Shown here in pieces: positions 23,836 through 34,619 of a DNA stretch of 64,000 nucleotides. Under the pieces are notes generated by a model. It did no database searches. It was not told where the DNA came from and worked only from the letters and a program-made list of their open reading frames with translations. Positions within the stretch are counted from its first letter, which is position 1. Every line of letters starts with the position of its first letter. This DNA is from Amborella trichopoda (Eukaryota; Streptophyta; Magnoliopsida; Amborellales; Amborellaceae), in the NCBI RefSeq assembly GCF_000471905.2, contig NW_006499799.1:1224861-1288860 (forward strand). The letters are read 5' to 3'. The position numbers were made by a program, and so were the translations under genes.

Positions 23836-23864
23836 GATTTCAAATCTTGGTTAAGTTCGTGGGT

Positions 23865-25050
23865 GCATCTTGGAGAGAGAGAGAGAGGAGAGAGAAGAAA
23901 ATGGTCGATACCCTTCGACAAAGTAATTTTCTCTCTCCTCCTCTTTTTGGTCTTATCTCCATCTCTCTCTTTCTCACTCCTATTTTCTCTCTCATCTCTA
24001 TCTCTCTCTTTCTCTATCTTCTTTTTTCTATCATCTCTATCTCTCACTTTCTCTCTCTTCTTTTCTCTATCATCTCTATCTCTCTCTTTCTCTCTCCTCT
24101 TTTCAATGTCATCTCCATCTCTCTCTTATTTTCTCTATCATCTCTTTCTCTCTCCTATTTTTTCTCTCTCATCTCGTCTCTCCCTTTCTCTTTCCTGCTT
24201 TCATCTCTATCTTGTTCTCTCTCTTCCTCCTCTGATATATCATGTCTCTCTTTCCCTGCTCTTCTTTCTTTTCTCTACTCACCCATGGCAGACCTATCGT
24301 CTAGTGTGATGCCTTCATGCTCCTGAGATATGAACAGTGAGCCGGGCCTTAGCCCGAGTGGTGAGTCGGGTCTCTGTCAAAGCACTCTCCCTTCTCTCTT
24401 TTGTCATAGCCGACGCAAGCCTAACGCCACATACGTTTTCTCTTTATATTTCTCACTTCTGTCACAGCTGGTGCAAGCCTAGCACTACCTGTATTTTATC
24501 ACTCTTTCTTCTCTTCTATCTTAGTCGACGCAAGCCGAGTGCTGCCTGTGTTTTCTCTCTCTTTCTTCTCTTCTGTCATAGTCGGTGTAAGCCTATTGCC
24601 ACCTGTGTTCCTTCTCTCTCTCTCTCTCTTCTGTCACAGACAGTGGAAGCACATCGCCGCCTGTGTTCTTTCTCCTTCTTCTTTCTCATGTCACAGCCGG
24701 CGGAAGAATGTTGTTGTCTTTGTTTCCTCCTCACTTTTCTTCCTCATGTCATAACCGGCGGAAGCCATCACCGTTTGAGTCTTCTTTCTCCCCATCTCAT
24801 CGCCGCTTGCATCTCTTCTTTCTTCTCCCAACTCGTCACAGCCAGCGGGGATACAGTGTCGTTTAAGTTTTCTCCCTGTTTCTATCATTGTTGTCTGTGT
24901 CTGTCTTTACCCTTTCTTTTCCCTCTATCCTCTCTCATGCTCCTCTTCTCCTTTCCTTCTCTTTCTCCCCTTCTTTCTATTCTCTTCTTCTTCTCTTATC
25001 CTTCTTCTTTTCTCTCCCTCTCTGATCTCTATTCTTTCTTTTACTCTTTC
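23865..25050. repeat. CT-rich leader with tandem inverted repeats (LTR D)
   Basis: From about 24,395 to 24,860, units of 60-70 bp carry GCAAGCC-centred inverted repeats in pyrimidine tracts, for example ACAGCTGGTGC-AAGCCTA-GCACTACCTGT (24,464-24,492; nine of eleven pairs). Matching arrays lie in C (13,780-14,220), G (36,150-36,600) and F (55,430-55,870). Confidence 0.75.
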
Positions 25051-25716
25051 GTTTAATTAAGAGGGGTCGAGACTGGCCTTCCATGGTAGTCCTGTCGTTT
25101 GGCCATAATGTCGTTGTGCTGGTCAGTGTTACTCTGCCTGCTTTATCGCCACAACCGACTAGCCATTGTGTCTAGGTACTCGGTATTTGTATTGTCGTCT
25201 AGTAGTAATTCTGTTGAGCCGTCTGAGTCACCGAGCCCCTTTTACTACCACATCAGGTCAATTCCTTACTAGTTTCGTCAATGTGTCGTTCTCACCATCT
25301 GGTCAAATTCTTCTAATCCTAATCTTTCTTCTCTCACTCTTATCTTCCTCTTTTGAAGGTGCACTCTCGTGTACGTTCCCCAAAGGCAAGGTGGGGTCCC
25401 TTGACCCACTCGTCTCGCAACATTTTCCATATATGAGTGATTGCAAAAACAAGAGAGTACAAGCGAAGGGAGGGAATTTCAAACCAGTTTACGACAGGGG
25501 GGCTTTTTTCGTGATCTAAGAGGGTGCCCACGAGAGCCAGCCCAAGTAGGTCCCAAACCCACCTTAAATTCCTCTCTCATTGGTGGTTTACCTGCCCTTG
25601 TTTTTTAGCAACGTTCCCGAGAGAGTGATCTCAAGTCTCGGGTTCCGTTGAGACCTTAGATAGATGCCGCCAGATCATCAAGATCTAGAGGGTGAGATTG
25701 AGGCACCTAACCAACT

Positions 25717-25734
25717 TAGCGACTCCATTGGGAA
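25717..25734 (+). other. Primer binding site of element D (tRNA-Arg type)
   Basis: TAGCGACTCCATTGGGAA lies three bases after the LTR end, CCA-act-TAGCGACTCC. It matches the 3' end complement of plant tRNA-Arg(ACG) at most positions. Confidence 0.8.
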
Positions 25735-27120
25735 CTTACTATCCCTTAGTCGGATCGGACTTGTTTGACTAGTTTCTCCTTTTATTTTTTGCTTTTGACA
25801 CTTATGGCTTCTGGGTTCTGTAACCCTTTTATCCAGATCGGGGACTTCCTTATGCTCGCATGCACCACGGTCCCCTGGGAACAAGTTCTTTGAACTTTGT
25901 TCCCAACCTTCTTCTTAAGCAAACACCCCACATCCAGGTCCTAACCTAAGTAGGTGTGCGGTGGGACTTAAAGGTCTCTCACTCCCCATCTTCTCGCTTT
26001 GGTGGAGCCTCTGCCAAGGCACCCTGCATAGGTAGCACACATGCCACCACTCACAGCATGCATCTTGTCACCTGCAAGTCACTTGTTGATCGGATTGCCA
26101 AGGTACGCTGAAAAGCTGCTCAGTCCCATGCTCCAAAAGGCAAACAAGTTGTCGTTGCTTCTATGGGTTGCCGTAGGGTTACCCCCCACACTTCTAGACC
26201 ACCGCGACTCTCTATCCCTAGAGGCTCAACAAATCGAGGTGGAGACGCTAGGGCCTCCACCTCTCACACACACCCTAAGGCTCATGGGCCTCCCACTCGA
26301 GTCACACCTCAGGGCAACTCTCGTGTTGCTTCAAGTCAGTATTCAAGACCTAGCTTCCTTGGGCTAGGTCCTGTACACTCTATGCATGTGCATCCCACCA
26401 CTCGGGACAAAGCTGTCTCTGCACCGACCCAAGTACATAGAGGACAACTTCCTCGGCTTCCAACTCATCACACACTAGCGCCCCCTGTAAGGGGCAAGCT
26501 TCCACCTGTTTCCTTAAAGACACCTGCTTGCGATTCTCAGCCTCCTAAGGCCAATCAATCTGCTTGAGCCCGAGTATACCCCAAAGTCGTCCGTGATCCT
26601 TCTTCAAGGGGCACACATGCGTCGCCTCCCCAAATTGTTGTTCCCCACTCCCGACTCGAGAGACATTGTGAGTCGATCATTGCATCGCCTGCCCTATTTC
26701 TTTTGAGCAAGCACCTCAAGCCTTGATACTCGAAGACCTTCCCCAAGAGTATCGTCTTGAACCAGCCGTATTATCTAGGTCATGCCCCTGGAGCCTATAA
26801 GAGGGTTCGGGGCAAAGACCTCATGAGAGATCCTGTCCTTATTCTCCCTCAACCCAGGTTGACTTTAGTCCTGGCCCTCATCTTTTGCCGCACCTGATGG
26901 AGACAACTCTCTCTTGCACGACAAGGGCTAACCAGTCGTAGTCCCTTTCGCAATTCTGGCATGAGATCCATCAAAGCCTCAAAGCCAAGCAAGACAGCGG
27001 TCTGTGAATCCTGATTAGAGAAGCAGTCAAGACAGTTGGGACACCAGCTCTGACAACCTACTTCACTAGAATCCCTTATACCCTCTTTGGAAGACAAACC
27101 TTAAAGAAGAGGCAAGAGAA
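25735..27120 (+). pseudogene. gag: gag leader and N-terminal gag region, copy 2
   Basis: This region lies between the PBS of D and the gag core. Its longest open piece (26,163-26,567) is rich in Pro, Ser, His and Arg and matches pieces at 57,490-57,831, including a PSSRGTHASPPQ-type motif found in both. Copies agree in frame in places, so it was probably translated as a long N-terminal gag extension, but stops and shifts interrupt it. No known catalytic domain is visible. Confidence 0.65.
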
Positions 27121-28349
27121 TCCTATGTCTGGCTCAATGTCGTTGAAAATGACCCAACCACCCAGCAGCCACGGTCCCAAGATCATCGAGAACCAATCCT
27201 TACTCGCTTAGCATACTTAGAGTCTGGTCTAGTCGGGACAGGCTGATCCCCTACTGATTGATTTGCTACGTGCCACCCATTAAGCACGAAAACCTTCAAC
27301 GGCAAAGAAGGCTGACCTCCCTAGAGAAATGGTCAGCGTCATGGCTATAGTTGAACCTGTTGACTCTCAACAGGCCCGTATGGAAAGGCTTGAATAAACA
27401 GTCCAAGCTATGATGGACAAGATTGACCCTATGGAGGACGCTCGGTACTCGGCTAATCATGAGATCAATTACCATCATTCAGAAGATGTGCCTCTCAGGC
27501 AGCCTCCTCCTCTTGCCTCACAGGACAATTCTACCCCTCACACCCTTCTCTCAGGCAGACATTGATGCCATGGTAACTCACAGCTTGAAGAATAGGTAGA
27601 TCCCAGGCATATACGGTGCGATGCTTTACCACAAGTCCTACCCTTCGTACATTGATCAGGTTCCCTTCCCCCAGGACTACAAGAAAGGCAAGTTTCCTCG
27701 CTTCCTTGGAAAAACATCCCCCCATTAACATATCGCTCATTTCCAAGCACCTTGTCGAGAGACAGCGGCTGACGGGAGACTCCTTCTTCGTTAGTTCGTT
27801 GAAACCCTTGACGGCCCTGGCATCCAGTGGTATGCTCAGCTGCCTCCAAATTCAATACGTACTTGGGAGGAGATGGAGAAATTGTTCCGTCAGTATTTCT
27901 ATGAGGTCGAGAGGAAGGTCCAAACCATTGAGCTTCTCATCCTGACCCAGGAGCTAGATGAACCGGTGGACAAATTCATATCAAGGTGGAGAGATCTGGT
28001 GGCTCGTCATCCCAGCCCTATGTCTGAGAAGGAAGTAGTTCAAACTTGCGTTCGAAACATGCGACCTGAGATTGACCTACATGTTGAGGCTTCCAAACGA
28101 ACCTCCATTTTGGACCTAATCTCTAAGTCAGTTTGCATAGAGAGCTTGTCATGCCATCATAATGGGTCATGACAACAGTCTTCAAATTTGGCAAGCAACT
28201 AAGGCAATGGTAATTCTCGAACCAACGCCTGGGGCAACCAACAAAAAGGAGTGATCAGTGCAGCTGTCTTAGTTACTGATCCAAAGAAGTTTGCGTTCCA
28301 AACTTTAGACCTCTCCATGGACAAATGTCGTCCCCCCAGCCAGGAAGTA
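27121..28349 (+). pseudogene. gag: gag fragment 2
   Basis: The retrotransposon gag core reads most clearly at 27,873-28,172: MEKLFRQYFYEVERKVQT, EPVDKFISRWRDLVARHP, VVQTCVRNMRPEIDLHVEAS. Upstream pieces at 27,300-27,840 supply the SYIDQVPFPQDY and LRQFVETLDGPG parts in other frames. The text breaks at about 28,350, where sequence of the minus-strand PMD fragment begins, so the zinc knuckle, spacer and all of pol are deleted. It belongs with 5' LTR D. Confidence 0.85.
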
Positions 28350-29265
28350 CAAATTTACACAATAACAGGGCCAAGTAGGCAGCCAAGAAAACACGGTCAT
28401 CACTAGTCTCGAGTTGATATATGGGAGGCATCCCTTTCACAACTTTCTTCCCTTTTCCTTTTGGAGTACCCTAACTGCCCTTGGGATAATCCCCACAAAA
28501 GAATTTCACCCATGCTGTAAAGGTGACCGTGCCATTGGTAGAGCGGCTGACAATATACAGGTAGGCCTAAAAGAGCTCTAGAAAACTGGCCTGCGGCTCT
28601 TCATCTCCCAAGTTAGCACCACCAAAGATGACTGGGTTCAGGGGCATGAACTCCTCATACATGGCCCCGATCATCGGGAGACCTCCAATAAAGTGAAGAT
28701 CTAGCAAAGAGATTCCTGCTTCCTCATGACCATGAACCCAAGTATTGCTCACATGGCTCCATTTCTCCAGCAATACCTTTACTGTATTGGAGCAACGAAT
28801 GTAGTAGCTGTTCGAGCACTGAACCGCTGCCAATAATGAAGCACGCTCAAGACTGCTTCAGTACGACGCCAATACCTTAGAAGTCCAGGAAGCATATTCT
28901 TCAAGTATTGGTGCTCCCCCTGAATCCGGAGGCCTTTTGCTGACCACCTTAGTAGTCCTTTAGCCTCTACCATTTACTTCCCTAAGGTTGGCAAGTTCTC
29001 CCTGGAAGCTATGTTCCATTGCATACAGTGAAGAAGTGTCATTCCTTCAACAATACAGACGTTTCCATCATCGCCTTCCGAACTTCAAAGCAAACAGGGT
29101 CAGTAACGAAAGTAATACTAAGAGGCCACTCTGGCTCACACAGTGGCTGGGTCAGCCAAATGGGTTCACCCCTCAATAAGACCTCGCTTGTAAAATCACG
29201 AGCGCTGATTTATCCTCCTTTGGGAGCCTCTTCACATCAGGGATTTGATAAGAAGAGCTAGCCAT
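28350..29265 (-). pseudogene. Plant mobile domain gene fragment, antisense to its element
   Basis: Reading leftwards from ATG at 29,265, the minus strand gives MASSSYQIPDVKRLPKEDK, then after a frame change RGEPIWLTQPLCEPEWPLSI, and the PMD motifs SHVSNTWVHGHEEAGISLLD and GGLPMIGAMYE. Next come FTAWVKFFCG and an end at FLAAYLALL. It aligns along its length with the gene at 17,431-21,052 and shows what that gene's start looked like. It stops at 28,350 against gag, so the last two thirds are lost. Stops and frame changes mark it as dead. Confidence 0.82.
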
Positions 29266-30317
29266 TATAAAGGGACTTAGTGGTTCGCTGCCAAAAAGTT
29301 GCTAAGACACTGGACCAGCGTCAATTGAATCTGTTCAACACTAGGTGCCAGTTGAGCCTCTCAAACACTTAGCATCGGGTGAGCTTCTTAAATGCCCAGT
29401 GCCAGTTGCGTGTTAAACAATTAGTGCCAGGTGAGGTTGCCAAACACTCAGCACCGGTCGAGCTTCCCAACGCCAGTTGAGCGCCAACAACTAGCGCCGG
29501 TTGAGTCTTTCAACGCTCAGCCCCGGTTGAGTTCTTTTAAGGCCAGTGCTAGTTGTGAACGAATCTCTCACACGTGCCATGAATTCTAGTCGTGACACCA
29601 CAAACTCAAATGCGCCGACTGACAATCGTCGTCATGTCCTTCAGCGCCGCCTGCCACACGAACGAAAGTCAGCCGTCACCATGTCTTCAGCAACCGTATG
29701 CCTTCCCTACGATGGTTCACCTCCTATAATCATATGGCCCACCTCTTGTGACCATTTTTCTTCCATCAAAACTTTTGCCACACGACCAGAATCTCATTGA
29801 AAAAACTTTCTTACCTACATCTTTTGGCCTAGATTTCACCAAAACCTCATCGGGAAACTTCTCCAAACTTCCCTTAGGTTCCTGGAAACCTCTGCAACAC
29901 CACGAACAGTGTCGGAAAGTTACCACAACCCCCGGGAAACCCCTCAAAATTCTTAAAAAACTCCCAAGAAGTGCGAAAATACTCACTGCGGCGTTTCCTG
30001 CCTATTTTACCAGAAAAATTGCACCTAGAACGTTTTCTGTTTCCCAAAAAAGTTCCTGGAAAACTCGCCTTTCCTCACTGCTCTCCCTGCAACATCATTG
30101 AATTCCTAGCAAAGTCTGCTCGTCGAAGGTCTTCCCTGCAAACTCCTACTGTCTGTCAAAGGACCTTCCCTGCAAAACGTTTGTTGAAGTCTTACTGCTT
30201 GTCGGAACTTCAACTGACCACCCTCTCCTCACCATTAAAGAAAACTTTTTGCTTCAGTTTCTTTTTTTACCCTTGGTGAAAAATGAGGGAAGGATAGGGT
30301 TTTACCCCCCTATATAG
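29266..30317 (-). promoter_or_regulatory. Promoter and long 5' leader of the antisense PMD gene
   Basis: The minus strand has GTGTAGTCTATATAGGGGGG at 30,308-30,327, about 1.0 kb upstream of the PMD ATG at 29,265. The leader contains a degenerate array of GCGCCGGTTGAG-like boxes (29,290-29,560) and otherwise nothing I recognise. Plus-strand frames such as 29,748-30,101 and 29,971-30,279 have no homologues and I do not call them genes. Confidence 0.5.
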
Positions 30318-31149
30318 ACTACACTGCCCTCTGATACCAATTGTGTCTAATAAAAGCCAAGCGATGGTGACCGGGTCGGGCTTTGACTCAACGCCTGAAG
30401 TAACTTTCATCGAGCCATTGCCCAGCGCCAGGTGAATTTCAAACAACCCTAGCACCGGTTGACCAATGCAAGGTAAGATTCAAAACAACCCTAAAGCTAG
30501 TTGACTAGCACTGAGTGAGTTTTGAACCACCTTAGCACTGGTTGACTTAGCGTCGATTGTGTTTTTGAGAGCTCGGCAACGGTTGGACATTCGCAAGAAA
30601 CCATGATCACTACACCTGATCCCAGCTGTATTACAAACAGCCCACTGTCACTAACTCCGGACTGGAGTAGTGTGTGCCTTACCAATACCCCTAGTAGAGT
30701 TACACCCAAGACGTGATGTGTCATCCCTAGTGAACTTGTACCCGGGCTGTTGCACCCAAATTGTAACCTCCCTAATGGATTTAGGAGCTGCCTCGCATCC
30801 CCCATTAGGAGTCACACCCATACGACAGCTCATTATCCCCAGTGGAGTTGGAGTCATATTTACCTCTACAATCCCCAGTGGGTTAGCTTCACACCAAGCT
30901 ACCTTATTCCTTGGGAGTCGAGTTACCTGTCATAATCCAATTCTCCATAGAATCCCATCTTTCACCGTAGAGAATACGCTTACCCCCTTTAACCTTAGTG
31001 AAGTTTGCCTCTGATGGTCATCCTTCATCAGGTCGCCATTTCTATCTGCGCCTTCTGCTTGTGTATGACATTAACCATTTTATCCCCAGGGAGTCAGATT
31101 GCCATCCACAGACCTATTCCCCGTGGAGCTTCACCTACATGGCGACTTA

Positions 31150-31870
31150 AAAAATGGTCTAGATGCATGACTTTAAACTCCATGGTCCAAACTATAAGAC
31201 CTTAAACTGTAAAGATGATCTAGTTGCATGACCTTAAACTGCACAGTCCTAGTTGTATGATTTTGAACTTCATGACCAAGGTCCAGCTGTATGACCTTAA
31301 ACCATAGTGCACATCCTAGTCGCATGACGATAAATGGCTCAACTTCATGGTCCAACCTATATGACCTTAAACTGTAACGGAGGTCTAGTTGCATGACCTT
31401 CAACTACACAGTCCAAACTACATGACCTTAAACTGTAGCTGAGGTCTAATTGCACGACTCTAGACTGCTCGGTCCATACTGCTTGACCTTAAACTACTCA
31501 GCCCCATGGTCCAAACTATATGACCTTAAACTGTAGCAGAGGTCTAGTTGTACGACCTTAAACTGCACTATCCTAGTTGTATGACTTTAAACTACATGAC
31601 CATGGTCTAGTTGTACGACCTTAAACCATAGTGCACGTCCTAGTCGCATGATGATAAAAGGCTCAACACCATGGTCCAAACTCTATGACCTTAAACTGTA
31701 GCGGAGGTCTAGTTGCACGACCTTAAACTGCACGTTCCTAGTTGTATGACTTTAAACTACATAACCACGGTCCAGTTGTATGACCTTAAAATGTAGTACA
31801 CATCCTGCTGCCATGACGATAAACTTCTTTGCACAGGTCCAAGTGGTATGACCATAAATTTATCCCCACA
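31150..31870. repeat. Higher-order minisatellite, 165-bp unit of about 30-bp monomers
   Basis: Monomers have the form GACCTTAAACTG...GTCTAGTTGCAT. Variant monomers recur in order: CTGTA(A/G) monomers begin at 31,207 and 31,372 (165 bp) and at 31,531 and 31,696 (165 bp). Distinct monomers between them (TAAACTGCACAGTCCTAG, AAACCATAGTGCAC, CGATAAATGGCTC) keep their places. Confidence 0.85.
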
Positions 31871-32694
31871 TACGTGCACATGCCTTCATGTGTATTTTCA
31901 CGCACGCCTTCCCTAACATATCTGTTAGTGTGTGCATGCCATCTTCATAACACCCCAGTGTGTCCATTCACTTTATTACCATATATCATTCCCCAGTGAG
32001 TCTCACCCGCGCTCACAAAAACTGCAAACCATCTTGCCATCCAAACTCGTTGTAAGTTATTGAATCACTAAAAACGTGTGCTCACATTTCATACATCATC
32101 CATCCTTCATAGGTAGCCTCGAGCCATCTGCCCAAGTGAGTCAAACCACCAACATACGCACTCCATGGCCTTCATAGACTGCCATTCATCACCATCATGA
32201 TCCAGCCGTATTACCTTAAACCATAGTGCACGTCCTGACCGTATGATGATAAACTGCTTCGCACAGGTTCCGAAGGCATGACTTTAAAACACGCCTTCAC
32301 AAAACAAAACAATAATGGCCAAGGTGTATACCTGAACAAGGGAATGTCATGAGTAAAAACTGATGGACGGTCATGGTCACGAAACCATGAGTAAAAGAGT
32401 TCCATGAATAAAAATACCGAGCATGGTGCAAACCCGAAAGGGCATCGTGAGTAAAAATGCACATAAAGGGTGGACATCGTTGAAAGGTTATGGGTAAAAG
32501 AGCCCCAAATAAAAAGAAATTGGTGAAAACCTTCTCTACAGTGTCGCTTCCCCAGTCTAAGAGAAATCCGACAAACGGCGAATGGAGCAATAAAATCAGC
32601 TTGATGCAACATTCGCTTCCACAAATGGCCTCAGCCAACACTCCCTTCATCTACAAGACATCCAGTAGAGTGTAAACATTAAAATCATCCCTCA

Positions 32695-34030
32695 TCTTCC
32701 TTCTTCAGTCCTGGGTGAATCAGTAGCCCAGTCGACATCCTTCTTAAGTCCTGGGTGAACAGGTAGCTCAGTCAACATCCTTCTTCAGTTCTGGGTGAAC
32801 AGGTAGCCCAGTCGACATCCTTCTTCGGTTCTGGGAGAAAAGGTAGCCCAGTCGGCATTCTTCTTCAGACCTGGGTGAACAGGTAACCCAGTTGACATCC
32901 TTCTTTAGTCTTGGGTGAATAGGTAACCTTGTCGACATCCGTTTTTAGTTCTGGGTGAACAGGTAGCCCAATCGACATCCTTCTTCAGTTCTGGGTGAAA
33001 AGGTAGTCTCAAACGACATCCTTCTTCAGTTCTAGGTGAACAGGTAGCCCTGTCGACATCCTTCTCAAGTCCTGACTGAATAGGTAGCCCAGTCGACATA
33101 CTTCTTCAGTCTTGGGTTGTAACCCAGTCGAGATCCTTCTTCAGTCCTAGGTGAATTGGTAGCCCAGTCGACATCCTTCTTCAATCCTGAGTGAACAGGT
33201 AGCCCAGTCGACATCCTTCTTTAGTCTTGGGTGAACAGGTAGCCCAGTCATCGTCCTTCTTCAGTCCTGGGTGAACAGGTAGCCCAGTCGGCATCCTTCT
33301 TCAGTCTTGGGTGAATAGATAGCCTAGTTGACATCCTTCTTCAGTCTTGGGTCAACAGGTAGCCCAGTTGACATCCTTCTTCAGTCATAAGGAAACAGGT
33401 AGCCCAATCGACATCCTTCTTTAGTCCTGGGTGAATAGGTAACCGAGTCGACATTCTTCTTTAGTCTTAGGTGAACAGGTAGCCTATTCGATGTCCTTTT
33501 TAGTCTTCGGTGAACAGGTAGCCCATACGAAATCCTTCTTCAGTCCTGGGTGAACAGGTAGCCCAGTAGACATCATTCTCCACTCCTAGATGAACAGATA
33601 GCCCAGTCAACATCCTTCCTCAATCTTGGGTTAACAGGTAACCCAGTCGATATCCTTCTTCAGTCCTTGGTGAGTAGGTAGCCCAGTCGAAATAGGTAGC
33701 CCAGTCAACATCCTTCTTCGATCCTAGGTGAATAGGTAGCCCAGTTGTCATCCTACTTTAGTCTTGGGTGAACAGGTAGCCCAATCGATATCCTTCTTCA
33801 GTCTTGGGTCAATAGGTAGCCTAGTCAACATCCTTATTCAGTCTTGGGTGAACAGGTAGCCCAGTCGACATCGTTCTTCAAAACTGGGTAACTACCTGCC
33901 CAGTCATCATCCCTTCTTCAAAGCTGGGTATTAACCTGCCCAGTCAACATCCTTCTTGAAAGTTGAGTAACGATCGGCCCAATCATCATCCCTTCTTCAA
34001 AACTAGGTAACAACCTGCTCAGTCAACATC
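32695..34030. repeat. Minisatellite, 40-bp unit, about 33 copies
   Basis: The unit combines CATCCTTCTTCAGTCCTGGG with TGAACAGGTAGCCCAGTCGA. About 30 well-kept copies run to 33,880, followed by four more diverged ones (AAAACTGGGTAACTACCTGC type). I found no copy of this array in the other 3' regions. Confidence 0.92.
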
Positions 34031-34044
34031 CTTCTTCAAAGACC

Positions 34045-34200
34045 CTCTTCCTATGCATAAAATGTGCAAGCCTTCCCCTTTTCTTATGGATATTCTCCCC
34101 ATACATGAAATGTGCATGCCTTCTCCTTTTCTTATGGACCTTCTCCCTATGCATGAAATGTGCATGCCCTCTCCTTTTTCTATTATGGACCTCTCTCCAT
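34045..34200. repeat. Minisatellite, 48-bp unit, three copies
   Basis: AAATGTGCA boxes start at 34,060, 34,108 and 34,156, an exact 48-bp step, each preceded by CATGCAT- or CATACAT-like bases. Because 48 is a multiple of three, a repetitive minus-strand frame stays open; it is not counted as a gene. Confidence 0.85.
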
Positions 34201-34604
34201 ACGTCTAGGTGACAAAGTAGCCTAGTCAAGGCAAAAAATTGACAAAGCTAAGGCAGAACCTGCCTGAGAAGTCTGCTCGCCTAGCCGGCACTAACAGACC
34301 TTTGGGATCGGCTAATAGAACCTGCCCTCGACTGGACTCGGTAAAAGAGACCCATAGTGGTACTCTGATCGTCAAAAGAAAATCTAGTGTAGCAGCAAAC
34401 AGTGCCCCCAATTTGTCTCTTCTCCCACTAAAGTCTCCACGAACGGCCCCGCGAACAATGCATCCCTACATCTGAGCATCCTGATTACACTGTTACGTGA
34501 ATCTCCTCGGCGTGCATGCGATCCTATGGCTAGGAAAGAAAAAATTTAAAATCGAAGAAAAATTTATGAATGATTGTCCTTCTCGCTTCTCTTGGAGCAC
34601 AACA

Positions 34605-34619
34605 TTGGGTGGGGCAAGT
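34605..34619 (+). other. Polypurine tract of element G
   Basis: TTGGGTGGGGCAAGT stands directly before the TGTTTGAACG start of LTR G and aligns with the tracts of A and B. Confidence 0.65.

Larger units (their letters stand above)
22495..25713 (+). mobile_element. LTR D, 5' LTR of a Tat-like element (type 1)
   Basis: The LTR starts TGTTTGAACG at 22,495 and ends TAACCA at 25,713 (3,219 bp), with a PBS next to it. Minus-strand protease coding runs right up to 22,494, which fixes the left end. The TATA box is TTATATAAA at 23,772-23,780 and AATAAA lies at 23,830-23,835. The CT-rich hairpin leader is 23,865-25,050. Long CT-rich frames inside (such as 24,337-25,056) are low-complexity artefacts. 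It matches LTR F in length and sequence. Confidence 0.88.
30318..34619 (+). mobile_element. Internal 3' region of the D/G unit, minisatellite-rich
   Basis: This is non-coding sequence between the antisense PMD promoter and 3' LTR G. In order it holds a 45-bp-type array (30,370-30,600), unique sequence, a 165-bp higher-order minisatellite (31,150-31,870), unique sequence matching 2,275-2,580 in reverse (32,330-32,640), a 40-bp array (32,695-34,030), a 48-bp array (34,045-34,200) and unique sequence to the PPT. Apart from the arrays I see no gene. Confidence 0.7.

Noticed and set aside
29748..30279. Two plus-strand frames of about 100 codons.
   Set aside because: They run against the antisense PMD leader, have no counterpart in the leader of the other PMD copy, and lack any recognisable motif.
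30330..30344. Minus-strand TTGGTATCAGAGGGC, resembling an initiator-Met tRNA primer site.
   Set aside because: The corresponding place in element A (about 4,710) has related sequence without the motif, and no LTR end with this PBS is visible. Best seen as chance in the antisense promoter region.
32695..34030. CRISPR-like regular array.
   Set aside because: Units are contiguous and similar along their full 40 bp with no unique spacers, in a plant retrotransposon setting. It is a minisatellite.
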